A stretch of DNA of 64,000 nt, taken from NCBI RefSeq assembly GCF_024345575.1, contig NZ_JAGQBJ010000002.1:124001-188000 (forward strand), read 5' to 3'. Below, piece by piece: positions 27,221 through 36,776 of the stretch. Source of the stretch: Cyanobium sp. Morenito 9A2 (GTDB lineage Bacteria > Cyanobacteriota > Cyanobacteriia > PCC-6307 > Cyanobiaceae). A program made the position numbers and the translations under genes. The notes beneath the pieces are model-generated. The model was given only the letters and a program-made list of their open reading frames with translations, ran no database searches and had not been told where the DNA came from. Within the stretch, counting starts at the first letter, position 1, and each line of letters begins with the position of its first letter.

Positions 27221-29002
27221 ATGGTGCAGCAGGGGGAGGTTCGCAGGGGCATCGGCACTGGAACTGGCACGGGAACTGCCACCGGAGCCGGCACGGCAGC
27301 TGAAACCTTGATCGCCCTGCTTCCGGGCCTGAACCGATGGAAGGTCTATCGGCCCGAGTGGTTGCGGGGCGATCTGCTGGCCGGCCTCACCGTGGCGGCC
27401 TACCTGATCCCCCAGTGCATGGCCTACGCGGAGCTGGCAGGTGTGGCGCCGGTGGCAGGGCTGTGGGCGATCCTGCCGCCGATGCTGCTCTATGCCCTGA
27501 TCGGCTCCTCGCCCCAGCTCTCGGTGGGCCCGGAGTCGACCACGGCGGTGATGACGGCGGCGGCGATCGGCCCGATGGCCGCTGGAGATGCGGGCCTCTA
27601 CGCCAGCCTCGCCAGCCTGCTGGCCCTGGTGGTGGGCCTGATCTGTTTTCTGGGGGCCTGGGGCCGACTGGGGTTCCTCGCCGACCTGCTGTCCAAGCCC
27701 ATCCTGGTGGGCTACATGGCCGGGGTGGCGGTGATCATGATTGCCGGCCAGATCGGCAAGATCAGCGGCCTGTCGATGGAGGCCGACGGGCTGTTGAGTC
27801 AGGTGCTGGAACTGGTGCGTCGTCACGATGAGATCCACGGGCCCACCGTGCTGCTGGCCATCGGGGTGCTGGTGTTCCTGCTGCTGATCCAGCGCCGCTA
27901 TCCCCAGGCCCCCGGTCCGCTGCTGGCGGTGCTGCTGGCGGTGGCCGCCGTCTCCCTGCTGGATCTCGATCAGCGGGGCGTCGCCGTGATCGGAGCGATC
28001 CCCGCCGGGTTGCCGAGTTTCGCTCTGCCGGCCGCCGTGTCCCCGCTGCAGCTGAAGTACCTGGGGGCGACCGCCGTGGGCATCGCGCTGGTGGGCTACT
28101 CCGACAACGTGCTCACCGCCAGGGCTTTTGCGGCCCGGGGCGGCTACCGCATCGACGCCAACCAGGAGCTGCTGGCCCTGGGGGCGGTGAACGTGGGCAA
28201 CGGACTGATGCAGGGGTTCCCGGTCAGCAGCAGCGGCAGCCGCACCGCCATCGGTGATTCCCTCGGCAGCCGCTCCCAGTTGTTCTCGCTGGTGGCCTTC
28301 GCGGTGGTGCTGGTGGTGCTGCTGTTCCTGCGGCCGGTGCTGGCGTTGTTCCCCAAGGCGGCCCTCGGCGCGATCGTGATCTATGCCGCCCTGCGCTTGA
28401 TCGACATCCCGGAGTTCCAGCGGATGCGGCGCTTCAAGCTGAGCGAGTTCCGCCTGGCACTGGTCACCTGCGCCGGGGTGTTGCTCACGGACATCCTGGT
28501 GGGTGTGGCCCTGGCGGTGGCGCTGTCGGTGGTGGATCTCTTCGCCCGCCTCGTGCGGCCCCATGACGCGGTCCTGGGCAACGTGCCCAACCTGGCGGGG
28601 CTCCACGACGTGGGTGATTGGGAAGGCGCCACCACCATCCCAGGGCTGCTGCTCTACCGCTACGACGCACCCCTCTGCTTCGCCAATGCCGAGGATTTCC
28701 ACCGCCGCGTCCTTGGGGCCATCGCCGCCGAGCAGCATCCGGTGCGCTGGATCGTGCTGAATGCCGAGGCGATCGTGGAGATCGACATCACCGCCGTGGA
28801 CATGCTGCTTGAACTCCAGGTCGAACTGACCGGCATGGGGATCGTCATGGCCATGGCCCGGGTCAAGCAGGGGCTCTATCAGCAGCTCTCAAGGGCTGGG
28901 GTGGCGGAGCGGATCGGAACGGATCGCTTCTACGCCACCCAATCAACGGCGATCGTCGCCTTTCAGGCCATGGGCACCGTCGCCACAGGCGGTACGCCGT
29001 GA
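27221..29002 (+). CDS. SulP-family anion transporter with STAS domain
   Basis: 593 residues. A Gly/Thr-rich N-terminal stretch (alternating GT) precedes the SulP core (GDLLAGLTVAAYLIPQCMAYAELAGV is the sulfate-transporter signature, about 47-72; SVGPESTTAVMT follows), with 12-14 helices, then a cytoplasmic STAS domain from about residue 470 (ITAVDMLLELQVEL). SulP carriers move sulfate, bicarbonate or other anions with Na+ or H+. The core looks unlike BicA, so I leave the substrate open. The stop overlaps the start of the RND gene. Confidence 0.88.
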   Translation: MVQQGEVRRGIGTGTGTGTATGAGTAAETLIALLPGLNRWKVYRPEWLRGDLLAGLTVAAYLIPQCMAYAELAGVAPVAGLWAILPPMLLYALIGSSPQLSVGPESTTAVMTAAAIGPMAAGDAGLYASLASLLALVVGLICFLGAWGRLGFLADLLSKPILVGYMAGVAVIMIAGQIGKISGLSMEADGLLSQVLELVRRHDEIHGPTVLLAIGVLVFLLLIQRRYPQAPGPLLAVLLAVAAVSLLDLDQRGVAVIGAIPAGLPSFALPAAVSPLQLKYLGATAVGIALVGYSDNVLTARAFAARGGYRIDANQELLALGAVNVGNGLMQGFPVSSSGSRTAIGDSLGSRSQLFSLVAFAVVLVVLLFLRPVLALFPKAALGAIVIYAALRLIDIPEFQRMRRFKLSEFRLALVTCAGVLLTDILVGVALAVALSVVDLFARLVRPHDAVLGNVPNLAGLHDVGDWEGATTIPGLLLYRYDAPLCFANAEDFHRRVLGAIAAEQHPVRWIVLNAEAIVEIDITAVDMLLELQVELTGMGIVMAMARVKQGLYQQLSRAGVAERIGTDRFYATQSTAIVAFQAMGTVATGGTP

Positions 29003-32000
29003 GCCTCTCGGATCGCTTCATTCGGGGCCCCGTCCTGACCACGGTGTGCTCCCTGGTGATCCTGCTCCTGGGTGCGATCTCCATTCCCCTGTTGCCGCTG
29101 GAGAAACTGCCCCAGCTCGCCCCCACCCAGATCAATGTTTCAGCGGTGAACATCGGTGCCGACGCCCGCACCACCGTGGACACCGTGACGAATCCACTGG
29201 AGGAGGAGATCAACGGGGTCGAGAACATGAAATTCATGTACTCCAACACCTCCTCCGATGGGATCGCCAACATCACGGTCGCCTTTCCGGTGGCGGTTGA
29301 TCGGAACATTGCCCAGGTGAATGTCCAGAACCGGGTCAGTCAGGCCACACCGGGCCTCCCCGATGCGGTCAAGCAGACCGGTGTGACGGTGGAGGCGGCC
29401 TCCCCGAGCCTGTTGTTGGCCTTCGGCTTCTATGCCGACACCGATGCCCAGGGCAAGCCCCTCTACGACCCGCTCTTCATGAGCAACTTCATCGACCAGA
29501 ACCTGATCAATGAGGTGCGCCGGATCCCTGGTATCGGCAACACCGTGATCATCGGCGAGCGAACATTCGCCCTGCGCATCTGGCTGGATCCCCAGAAACT
29601 CGCTGCCTACGGCCTCACGCCCCTCGATGTGGAGCGGGCCCTCAAGGAACAGAACATCCAGTCAGGTGCGGGCCGCATCGGCCAGGAGCCGATGGTTCCG
29701 GGTCAGCAGGTCGCCATTCCCCTCAAGGCGGAGAGCCGTTTCCGCAACGTCGCCGACGCCGAAAACCTGGTTCTCAAGGTCGGTGAATCCGGCCAGACCA
29801 CCAAAATCAGTGATGTCGGCCGTGTCGAACTCGGCGCTGAGAACTACGACCTGATCGCCAGCCTCGGGGGGCGGCCCTCGGCGGGCCTGGCCCTCTATCA
29901 GCTGCCCGGCGCCAACGCCCTCGACACCGGCAACCGGGCGAAGGCGCTGGTGGAGAAGCTGGCGGCTGAATTCCCGCCTGGTCTGCACTACGAGATCCCC
30001 TACGACTCCACCCTGTTCGTGACCACGTCGCTGAAGGATGTGACCTCGAACCTCCTCCAGGCGATCGTGATGGCGGTGCTCACGATCCTGCTTTTCCTGC
30101 AGGACTGGCGCTCCACGATCGTGCCGGCCCTGGCGATGCCGGTGGCGATGATCGGTGCCATGTCCGTGGTGCTGGGGTTCCACTTCAGCCTCAATCAGCT
30201 CACGATGTTCGGCATCATCCTGGCGATCGGCACCGTCACCGACGACGCTGTGGTGATCGTGCAGGCCGTCAAGGACAAGCTCGGCCAGGGGATGCGGCCG
30301 ATGCAGGCGGCCCTTGATTCGATGAACGAGCTGGCCACGCCCACCATCACGGCGGCCCTTGTGCAGCTGGCGGTGTTCATTCCTGTGTCGTTCTTCCCCG
30401 GCACCACCGGCATCGTCTACCGCCAGTTCGCCATCACCCTGGCGGCCGCGATCGTGTTCTCCACCTTCAATGCTCTCACGTTCTCCCCCACGATTGCGGC
30501 CTTGTTCCTCAAGCCGGAGGGGGCCCCACCGGGGGCCATAGACCGGGCGATCAACGTTCTGCTCGGCTGGATTTTCCGCCCCTTCAACAGGGGCTTCGCC
30601 GCGCTGTTCGCCTGGTACGGGCGAACGATCGAGTGGCTGGTGAGCTATCGCTACGCGGTGATGGCGGTGTTCGTGGCCGGGCTGCTGGCCACGGTGATGA
30701 TGCTGAAGATCGTCCCCACCGGCTTCATCCCTGAGGAAGACCAGGGCCTGATGATCCTGCTGGGTGAGGCCCCTCCGAGCGCCTCGCTGGGGTACACCCA
30801 GAAGCAGGTGGAGCAGGTGAATGGAATTCTTGCGGACTTCAAGCCTGAGGTTGAGAGCTATCTGGGAGCGGCGGGATTCGGCCTGGAGGGCAACAGCTAC
30901 AACAAATACCTGTTTTTCATCCGTCTCAGCGCCTGGGATCAAAGGCCCAACGCCGATCAATCGGTGTTCAGCATCCTGGCTCGGCTGAACCAGCGGTTGC
31001 GCAAGGAGGTGAACGGGTCGTTGGCGTTTGCCACCAATGTGCCCCCGGTCGATGGCGTCGGAGCGACCGGGGGCCTGGAGTTCCAGCTGCAGAACCGCGG
31101 TGGCTTGCCCACCGCAGCCCTGCTCAAGAACCTCAACACCATGATCGAGGCAGCTCAGAAGCGCCCCGAACTGGATCGGGTCACCACCACCTTCACCCCT
31201 GGCGTGGAGCAGTTGTCGATCCAGGTCGATCGCAACATGGCCAAAACCCTCGACATCGACATCAGCGAGGTCTTCGGCACCCTGCAGGCCTACATGGGTG
31301 GCCGCTATGTGAATGATTTCATCTTTGACAAGGACCAATACCGGGTCTATGTGCAAGCAGATAGTCCGTTCCGCACCGACCCCAGCGTTCTCTCGTCCTT
31401 CTTTGTTCGCTCCCGCAAGGGTGATCTGGTCCAGTTCAAGGATCTGGTGACCACGGAGCGTTTCTTCGCCCCCCCCACGATCACCCGCTACAACGTCTAC
31501 GAGTCGATCAAGATTCAGGCCACACCCGCGCCTGGCTACAGCTCCGGCCAGGGGATCGCTGCCATGGAAGCGGTGGCCGCCGAGGTGCTCGACCCGGGCT
31601 TCGGGTACGAGTGGACCGGTCTTTCCCTTGAGGAACGCTCAGCGGGAGGCGCCACTGGCGCTATTTTCGCGCTGGCGACCGTGCTGGTGTTTCTTGTGAT
31701 GGCGGCCCAGTACGGCAGTTACATCGATCCGCTGATCATCCTGCTCACCGTCCCCCTGGCCGCACTCGGAGCCATGTCGGCGATCTGGTTCCGTGCCAAC
31801 GCCCTGCAGGCGGGTAGCTTCTGGCCGGTGATCAGCAACGACATCTTCACCCAGGTGGGGTTGCTGATGTTGATCGGAATGGCCAGCAAGAATGCCATCT
31901 TGATCGTCGAGCAGGCCAACGAATACCTGCGCCTTGGCATGTCCATCAGCCAGGCAGGGATCTCCGCCGCCAAGGCCCGTTTCCAACCGATCGTGATGAC

Positions 32001-32199
32001 CGCCGCCTCAGGTCTGGTGGGCTACATCCCGCTGATGACCGCCTCCGGCGCCGGTGCGATCAGCCGCTGGTCGATCGGCACCGTGAGCTTCGGCGGCTAT
32101 CTGGTGGCCACCGTGCTCAGCCTGGGGGTGGCACCGGTGTTGTTCATCGTGATCAAGGGGCTGGAGCGCACCTATCTGCTCAAAACCGCTGAGCCGTGA
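28999..32199 (+). CDS. RND-family efflux pump (HAE1/AcrB type)
   Basis: 1066 residues from a GTG overlapping the SulP stop. A full-length inner-membrane RND pump: TM1 near the N-terminus, a large periplasmic porter domain (NVQNRVSQATPGLP), the proton-relay Asp pair in TM4 (GTVTDDAVVIV, about 415-416), a second periplasmic loop, and C-terminal helices with GMASKNAILIVE. It would need an adaptor and an outer-membrane channel; neither is adjacent, but HlyD- and TolC-type genes lie 8-9 kb upstream. Substrate is unknown. Confidence 0.92.
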   Translation: MSLSDRFIRGPVLTTVCSLVILLLGAISIPLLPLEKLPQLAPTQINVSAVNIGADARTTVDTVTNPLEEEINGVENMKFMYSNTSSDGIANITVAFPVAVDRNIAQVNVQNRVSQATPGLPDAVKQTGVTVEAASPSLLLAFGFYADTDAQGKPLYDPLFMSNFIDQNLINEVRRIPGIGNTVIIGERTFALRIWLDPQKLAAYGLTPLDVERALKEQNIQSGAGRIGQEPMVPGQQVAIPLKAESRFRNVADAENLVLKVGESGQTTKISDVGRVELGAENYDLIASLGGRPSAGLALYQLPGANALDTGNRAKALVEKLAAEFPPGLHYEIPYDSTLFVTTSLKDVTSNLLQAIVMAVLTILLFLQDWRSTIVPALAMPVAMIGAMSVVLGFHFSLNQLTMFGIILAIGTVTDDAVVIVQAVKDKLGQGMRPMQAALDSMNELATPTITAALVQLAVFIPVSFFPGTTGIVYRQFAITLAAAIVFSTFNALTFSPTIAALFLKPEGAPPGAIDRAINVLLGWIFRPFNRGFAALFAWYGRTIEWLVSYRYAVMAVFVAGLLATVMMLKIVPTGFIPEEDQGLMILLGEAPPSASLGYTQKQVEQVNGILADFKPEVESYLGAAGFGLEGNSYNKYLFFIRLSAWDQRPNADQSVFSILARLNQRLRKEVNGSLAFATNVPPVDGVGATGGLEFQLQNRGGLPTAALLKNLNTMIEAAQKRPELDRVTTTFTPGVEQLSIQVDRNMAKTLDIDISEVFGTLQAYMGGRYVNDFIFDKDQYRVYVQADSPFRTDPSVLSSFFVRSRKGDLVQFKDLVTTERFFAPPTITRYNVYESIKIQATPAPGYSSGQGIAAMEAVAAEVLDPGFGYEWTGLSLEERSAGGATGAIFALATVLVFLVMAAQYGSYIDPLIILLTVPLAALGAMSAIWFRANALQAGSFWPVISNDIFTQVGLLMLIGMASKNAILIVEQANEYLRLGMSISQAGISAAKARFQPIVMTAASGLVGYIPLMTASGAGAISRWSIGTVSFGGYLVATVLSLGVAPVLFIVIKGLERTYLLKTAEP

Positions 32200-32441
32200 A
32201 CCTGCGCCTCGTCGCCTTCGCCGCGCTGATCACCGCCCTTCTGGGCGCCTTGTTCGGCTCCACCCTTTCGTATCTCGGGCAACCGGATCAGGGCCGTCTT
32301 CTCTATCAGAGTGCCTTCTACCGCAACCTCTATGACCTGATGCCCATGATCGGCGCCGCCCTTGGTGCCGTCTTCGGCGCCGGTTTCGCCGTGATCGCTC
32401 AGAGCGCACGCCGTCGCGATGCGCCTAGAAACCGGCGGTGA
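32196..32441 (+). CDS. Small membrane protein coupled to the RND pump
   Basis: 81 residues from a GTG overlapping the RND stop (GTGA). Two hydrophobic helices (about 5-27 and 48-70) flank a loop (QPDQGRLLYQSAFYRNLYDLM), with a basic C-terminus. No known family is recognised. Its coupling to the pump suggests a small accessory subunit, as AcrZ is for AcrB, but it has two helices rather than one and no visible similarity. The last 17 bases overlap the convergent GUN4-like gene. Confidence 0.7.
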   Translation: MNLRLVAFAALITALLGALFGSTLSYLGQPDQGRLLYQSAFYRNLYDLMPMIGAALGAVFGAGFAVIAQSARRRDAPRNRR

Positions 32442-33006
32442 TCAGCCGCGCCAGGATCAGGTTGGTGATCTTCATGCCGTAGGGCGTGCTCCAGCAGCGC
32501 CGGGGCAGGGCCCCGGTGGCGGCGGTTTCGGAAACGTCCTGATCCTGCGGTTCGATGGGCTGCCCGTTTCGGCTCCAGCCGATGCGCTCACAGAACGCCC
32601 GGTGGAGCTCCACATCCTGGGCGATCAGGGTGTCGATCGTTCCGCCCAACTCGCGGTAAATCCTTAGCTGAACCCCGAAGCCGAAGCGGTCGCCGCTGTG
32701 GCTTCGCCAGATCTGATCGAGGATGCGCAGGGGGGTAACCGGAAAGGTCTCGATGTCCTCCGGGGTGACGTCATCCAGGCTCGAGTTGATGCAGTCGAAG
32801 AGGATCCGCTCGGTCTGCTCGTCGGCCTCCTGGATTCGGCCGGCTGCCAACAGATCCCGCAGGGGGGTGTAACGGGCCACATCGCTCACCAGTGAGAGGT
32901 TCTCCTCGTGCTGGTGCACTTGTGACGTCAGGCTCTCGAGTCGCCCGGTGAGGGCGGCCAGGGCGGCCTCCAGCGCGGCCAGCCGCCGCTCGATGGGGTC
33001 GGTCAT
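32425..33006 (-). CDS. GUN4-domain protein with N-terminal coiled coil
   Basis: 193 residues from the ATG at 33006. Residues 1-45 are a heptad-rich coiled coil (RRLAALEAALAALTGRLESL). The GUN4 core follows (YTPLRDLLAAGRIQEADEQT, LDQIWRSHSGDRFGFGVQL, CERIGWS). GUN4 domains bind porphyrins and stimulate Mg-chelatase, and many cyanobacterial paralogues have other, unknown partners. The coiled-coil front suggests a paralogue acting as an oligomer rather than the housekeeping Gun4. Confidence 0.82.
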   Translation of the reverse strand: MTDPIERRLAALEAALAALTGRLESLTSQVHQHEENLSLVSDVARYTPLRDLLAAGRIQEADEQTERILFDCINSSLDDVTPEDIETFPVTPLRILDQIWRSHSGDRFGFGVQLRIYRELGGTIDTLIAQDVELHRAFCERIGWSRNGQPIEPQDQDVSETAATGALPRRCWSTPYGMKITNLILARLITAGF

Positions 33007-33236
33007 CGTTGGAGGGGGCTGGATTTGGCCATGGGTGGAAGGGACTTGTGATGCCTGATCGAGCACCCCCCATCCTGCGCGCTCAGGGCGGCGATGCGTT
33101 GGGCGGTTGATCCAGGGATTGGTTGATCCAGGAATCGGCTGTCAGGGTGACCATCCGACCAGATCGACGCGTTTCCCTGAGAAGCCTCTGGATGGATGGA
33201 CGGAGTTGGTGAGGGGCTGGAGTTGGCCGCCCGGCC

Positions 33237-33788
33237 TCACTCGGCTGCCGCCCCCAGAAACAGGCCGCTGACGCGGCCCGCGCGCACGGTCACGATCAGC
33301 CCGCCGTAGATCGAGCCGACCACCAGGCTGCCGGCCTGGCTTTCCTGGGCATTGAGGTCAGCCCCGTAGACCCGCCGCACCTGGGCTTCGGGGCTGCCGA
33401 TGCCGATCCCGCCCGCGCTGCGCCAGGGGCTGGGGGCGCCCAGGCGGATCGAGCCCACCACGGGCGGCGGCCCGGGCCGCTCACTCACCAGATCGAGCTC
33501 GAGGCCGCAGGCCGGTGCCCGCCAGCGCTGGTGCAGGGCTCCATCGGCGGCCCAGAGCGTGGCCGGGCCCCGCTGGATCGGGCAGGCCACCGCCCGGCGC
33601 ACCTCGGCGGCCGTGCTGCCGATCCGCAGCGGGCCGAGACGTTCGCGGCTGAGCACGGGGAAAGGCTCGGTGGCGGCGGTGGGGAGCGGCGTCGCAACGG
33701 CCAGCGCCCACGGGAGGGTGGCGCCTGTGCCGGCAGACAGCAGGGCGATCACAGCTGCGGTGGTGCGGCAACGGGAAGCAGGGCTCAT
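33237..33788 (-). CDS. Exported protein of unknown function
   Basis: 183 residues with a signal peptide (hydrophobic run at about 10-30). The mature part shows a repeated theme: LGPLRIGSTAAEVRRAV near residue 52 and IGIGSPEAQVRRVYG near residue 125. I read these as two copies of a short module seen in periplasmic proteins where an 'IG.s..ev' turn opens each repeat. Its ATG overlaps the stop of the M23 peptidase gene upstream. Confidence 0.7.
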   Translation of the reverse strand: MSPASRCRTTAAVIALLSAGTGATLPWALAVATPLPTAATEPFPVLSRERLGPLRIGSTAAEVRRAVACPIQRGPATLWAADGALHQRWRAPACGLELDLVSERPGPPPVVGSIRLGAPSPWRSAGGIGIGSPEAQVRRVYGADLNAQESQAGSLVVGSIYGGLIVTVRAGRVSGLFLGAAAE

Positions 33789-35077
33789 GGCGTAGGGGTG
33801 GTGGGGAAATCCAGCACCGAGAAGAACAGGGGGAACTGATTGGCGCGCGGCGCTGGGGTGGGCAACAGCGTTTGGTTCCAGGCCCCTTTGAAGCCATAGA
33901 AGGCGTCGGCCTGCGCTTCTGGGATCTGGCCCGCGAGCTTGAACTGGTCGATCACGTAGGGCAGGCCATCGGAGCCCAGGCTGGGCCCGCGCATCAGGTG
34001 GAAATGCAGGTGGGGCGCCGAGGAATGGCCGCTGTTGCCCAGCAGGCCCAGGGGCTGGCCGCGCCTGACCCGCTCGCCGGCGCGCACCCGCACCGATCCG
34101 GGCTGCAGGTGGGCGTAGACGGCGTAGGCCTCGGGGCCCACCTGCAGGATCACGTGGTTGCCGAGCACCGTGGCCAAGGACACCGTGCTGGGGGCCGGCA
34201 GGTTGGGGGGCACCTGCTCCGGCAGGTCGTTGCGGACATCGACGACGGTGCCATCGGCCACGGCGATCACCTCGGCGCCGAAGGAGGGGTAGCTGCCCAC
34301 CTTGCTGAGGTCGCCGTTGGCGAGGCGCCCCTGGCCATCGAGGCGCATCCAGTCGATGGCGAAGCGCTGGGCGAAGGCGAGCCGGCCATCGATCGGCAAT
34401 CCCGTGCTGCGGTGGCCCCCATCGGGGCGGCAGCAGCCGTTGATCGCCACCCAGCCCTTACCGCCCAGGGGTGGTCCGAGCACGAACAGTTGGGGTTCGA
34501 TGGCGATCGGCGCCACGTCGTAGCTGACGGCCCCCGCCTTCCCCGGAGCCGGGCCGGTGGAGCCACTGACCTTGAGCCGGTGCAGGAGCCGGGCGGGCAA
34601 GGGACCGCCGGGTGGAAGGCTGAGATTGATCAGCACCAGGCGGGCCTGATCGAAGGGGATCACCGGATCGGTGGCGGCGCCGTTGCCCAGTGTGCGCAGG
34701 CGGGCGAGCAGCTCAGGCCCCGTGAAGGTGGCCAGCACGCGCTCGGGGCGCGTGCCATGGCGCACCTCGAGGGACTCCAGGCGGGCGGGGCTGCGGGTGG
34801 CATTGAGCAGCTCGAGTTCGTAGACCAGATGCCGTTGCCCATCCACCCCTGGCACCGCCGGGGCCAGGGGCGTGAGGGTGCGCCCCACCAATGGGGTCCA
34901 CAGGATCGAAGCCTGGGTTGCTTGAGCCTCCGTGCCTCGGCTGGTGGGTCTGATGATGGTCGGAAGCGGGATCGCCGTCGGGGGGGCCATCGGCTGAGCC
35001 CTGATCGGGGCAGGTCCGAGCGCGAGCACCCCCCCGAGGGCCGCGAGGGTCAGGGGCCGCGCCGACGGACGTGCCAT
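33785..35077 (-). CDS. Exported M23-family (LytM) metallopeptidase
   Basis: 430 residues with an N-terminal signal peptide. The first two thirds are a beta-rich domain without catalytic motifs. The C-terminal peptidase has GAEVIAVADGTVVDV, YAHLQPGSV, RVRRGQPLGLLGNSG and the metal-binding HLHFHL (His-x-His), with HSSAP just before it. The substrate is likely peptidoglycan cross-bridges or a surface peptide. The upstream metal-ligand H/D pair is less clear, so activity should be treated as probable. The gene runs into the following exported gene with a four-base overlap. Confidence 0.85.
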   Translation of the reverse strand: MARPSARPLTLAALGGVLALGPAPIRAQPMAPPTAIPLPTIIRPTSRGTEAQATQASILWTPLVGRTLTPLAPAVPGVDGQRHLVYELELLNATRSPARLESLEVRHGTRPERVLATFTGPELLARLRTLGNGAATDPVIPFDQARLVLINLSLPPGGPLPARLLHRLKVSGSTGPAPGKAGAVSYDVAPIAIEPQLFVLGPPLGGKGWVAINGCCRPDGGHRSTGLPIDGRLAFAQRFAIDWMRLDGQGRLANGDLSKVGSYPSFGAEVIAVADGTVVDVRNDLPEQVPPNLPAPSTVSLATVLGNHVILQVGPEAYAVYAHLQPGSVRVRAGERVRRGQPLGLLGNSGHSSAPHLHFHLMRGPSLGSDGLPYVIDQFKLAGQIPEAQADAFYGFKGAWNQTLLPTPAPRANQFPLFFSVLDFPTTPTP

Positions 35078-35153
35078 GGCGACAGGAGCAGGCAGGCACC
35101 AACCTAGGGAAGGCCGCTGAACGGCAGGTTCAGGCAGGCCTGGATCGTCGCCC

Positions 35154-35702
35154 CTAGATGGCTGTGGCCTCGGACCGCTCCTGGGCCGCCAGGCGCCGCC
35201 CGCAGCGCCTCAGGCCCTCGCGGCAGTCGCCCTCCATCAGCAGCCCCGAGCCGCCCCAGATCAGCCGTGGCCCCAGGTCCAGCACCCCTGCCCCGAGCTC
35301 CCGCAGGGGCGCAAAACCGAGCCCCCGGAAGTAGCGCACCAGGCGCCGGTGCTGGCGAGCGTCGTCGCGGATCGCCAGCAGGCGGGCCTGGCGGCAGGGG
35401 CTGGCCTCCAGGGCCCAGGCGAAGGTGGCGGCCCAGATCAGCGGTCCCACCCCGGCGGTGTCGTGGCCCTGCACCCGCATCGTGTCCAGGTGCAGCCCCC
35501 GGGCGGTGGGCAGGGCCCAGCCCTTCAGCTCTCCCAGCAACAGGGGTGCCTGAGCGGGCCGGGGCCTGGCCACCACGACACGCAGGCCCCGCAGGGCGAT
35601 GGGTCCACTGAGGCGCAGCCGCAGCAGCAATCCCCGCTCAGCGGCCCTGGCCTCGATCGATTCCAGGGTGAGCGGAGCTCCAACGACAGTGGCCTCGATC
35701 AT
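35154..35702 (-). CDS. GNAT-like protein, uncharacterised
   Basis: 182 residues from the ATG at 35702, which overlaps the stop of the GST-DUF952 gene (ATGA). The central part has features of an acetyltransferase fold: a hydrophobic strand followed by ARLLAIRDDARQHRRLVRYFRGLGF, matching the end of GNAT domains where a helix precedes a 'lGF' strand. A clear acetyl-CoA loop is missing, so the function is a guess. It is the last gene of the long minus-strand run. Confidence 0.65.
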   Translation of the reverse strand: MIEATVVGAPLTLESIEARAAERGLLLRLRLSGPIALRGLRVVVARPRPAQAPLLLGELKGWALPTARGLHLDTMRVQGHDTAGVGPLIWAATFAWALEASPCRQARLLAIRDDARQHRRLVRYFRGLGFAPLRELGAGVLDLGPRLIWGGSGLLMEGDCREGLRRCGRRLAAQERSEATAI

Positions 35703-36718
35703 GGGTAGGACTCCACGGCCACCACCGCGTCGATCGGCAGAGGGCCGTGGATGTGGGGAAACAGCTCGACGCCGCCTGGGGCCGCCTCCAGGGCCAGGGG
35801 CACCGCCAGGCGAGCCGGGTTGATCACCAGTTGCAGCAGCTCGGGGACATCGGCATAGAAGCGGGCGTGGGTGGCCGCCAGCTGGTGCTCGAAGCTGGCG
35901 TGGATGAACCCCACCTGCTCCAGCGACAGGCCGCGGGTGGAGCGTTCGTAGACGCCGGCGCGCTCGGCGGCTCGCCACTCCTCGGCCAGGGCCAGGTGAT
36001 GGATCAAGCGCCCCTTGGGGAACAGCCGCGGCGACTCACCTGGAGCCCAGGGCGGCTCCCGCTCCATCACCACCGCCAGCTCGGGGCTGGCCAGGAAGCG
36101 TCCCAGCCAGGTGTGAAGGGGGGCCAGATCGGGGAGGCGATCGAACCAGCCGGCATCGGCCTGGCGGAACTGGCGCACGAAGGGCAGCAGGGCGATGTCC
36201 GCCAGGGAGGGGCGCCCCCCCAGAAGCCAGCCCCCCAGCTCCAGCCGGGCATTCCAATCGCGCAGGATGTCCAGGGCGGCCTGGCGGTGGGCCAGGGGAT
36301 CGGCGCCAGCGAAGCGATGGGCGTACTTGTAGCGATCCAGATGGACCTTGAACGGACCATCGTTGACATCGATCAGGGCGGTGATCTGCGCTCGTTGGTT
36401 TGCGGCGGCCGTGCCGTCGCCGGCGCGGCGCCAGTCGCCGGGATCGTGCTGGCCCAGGGCCCAGGCCATCACCGCCAGGCTCTCCTCGATCACCTCGCCA
36501 GTGGGGAGCACCAGCACCGGCACGGTGCCCTTGGGGGAGGCCGCGAGCAGCTCGGCGGGCTTGGCCTTCAGCTCCAGCTCCCGCAACTCCACCAGCAAGC
36601 CAGCCGCTTCGATCGCCAGCCGGGCGCGGATGGCGTAGGGGCAGCGCCGGAAGCTGTAGAGGATCGGCAAGCAAGGGGGCATCGGAGCAGGCCGGTGAGG
36701 CGCCCGGTCGTTGGCCAT
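35699..36718 (-). CDS. Glutathione S-transferase fused to DUF952
   Basis: 339 residues from the ATG at 36718. Residues about 15-210 are a GST: thioredoxin-like half with LYSFRRCPYAIRARLA and the cis-Pro region (KGTVPVL), then an all-helical half. Residues about 235-335 match DUF952 (LALAEEWRAAERAGVY, GFIHASFEHQLAATHARFY, ELFPHIHGPLPIDAVV), a small domain of unknown biochemistry. Substrate is unknown. The Cys-Pro-Tyr start suggests a glutaredoxin- or omega-like GST. Confidence 0.88.
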   Translation of the reverse strand: MANDRAPHRPAPMPPCLPILYSFRRCPYAIRARLAIEAAGLLVELRELELKAKPAELLAASPKGTVPVLVLPTGEVIEESLAVMAWALGQHDPGDWRRAGDGTAAANQRAQITALIDVNDGPFKVHLDRYKYAHRFAGADPLAHRQAALDILRDWNARLELGGWLLGGRPSLADIALLPFVRQFRQADAGWFDRLPDLAPLHTWLGRFLASPELAVVMEREPPWAPGESPRLFPKGRLIHHLALAEEWRAAERAGVYERSTRGLSLEQVGFIHASFEHQLAATHARFYADVPELLQLVINPARLAVPLALEAAPGGVELFPHIHGPLPIDAVVAVESYP

Positions 36719-36776
36719 GGGCAGGGAGGACTCTCTCGAGGCTTCAAGGATGGGCTGCGCTGCCGCCTGGCCGCGC

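Noticed and set aside
27221-29002. BicA bicarbonate transporter
   Set aside because: It is the same superfamily, but the N-terminal signature and core look more like general SulP carriers than BicA, so the substrate is left open.
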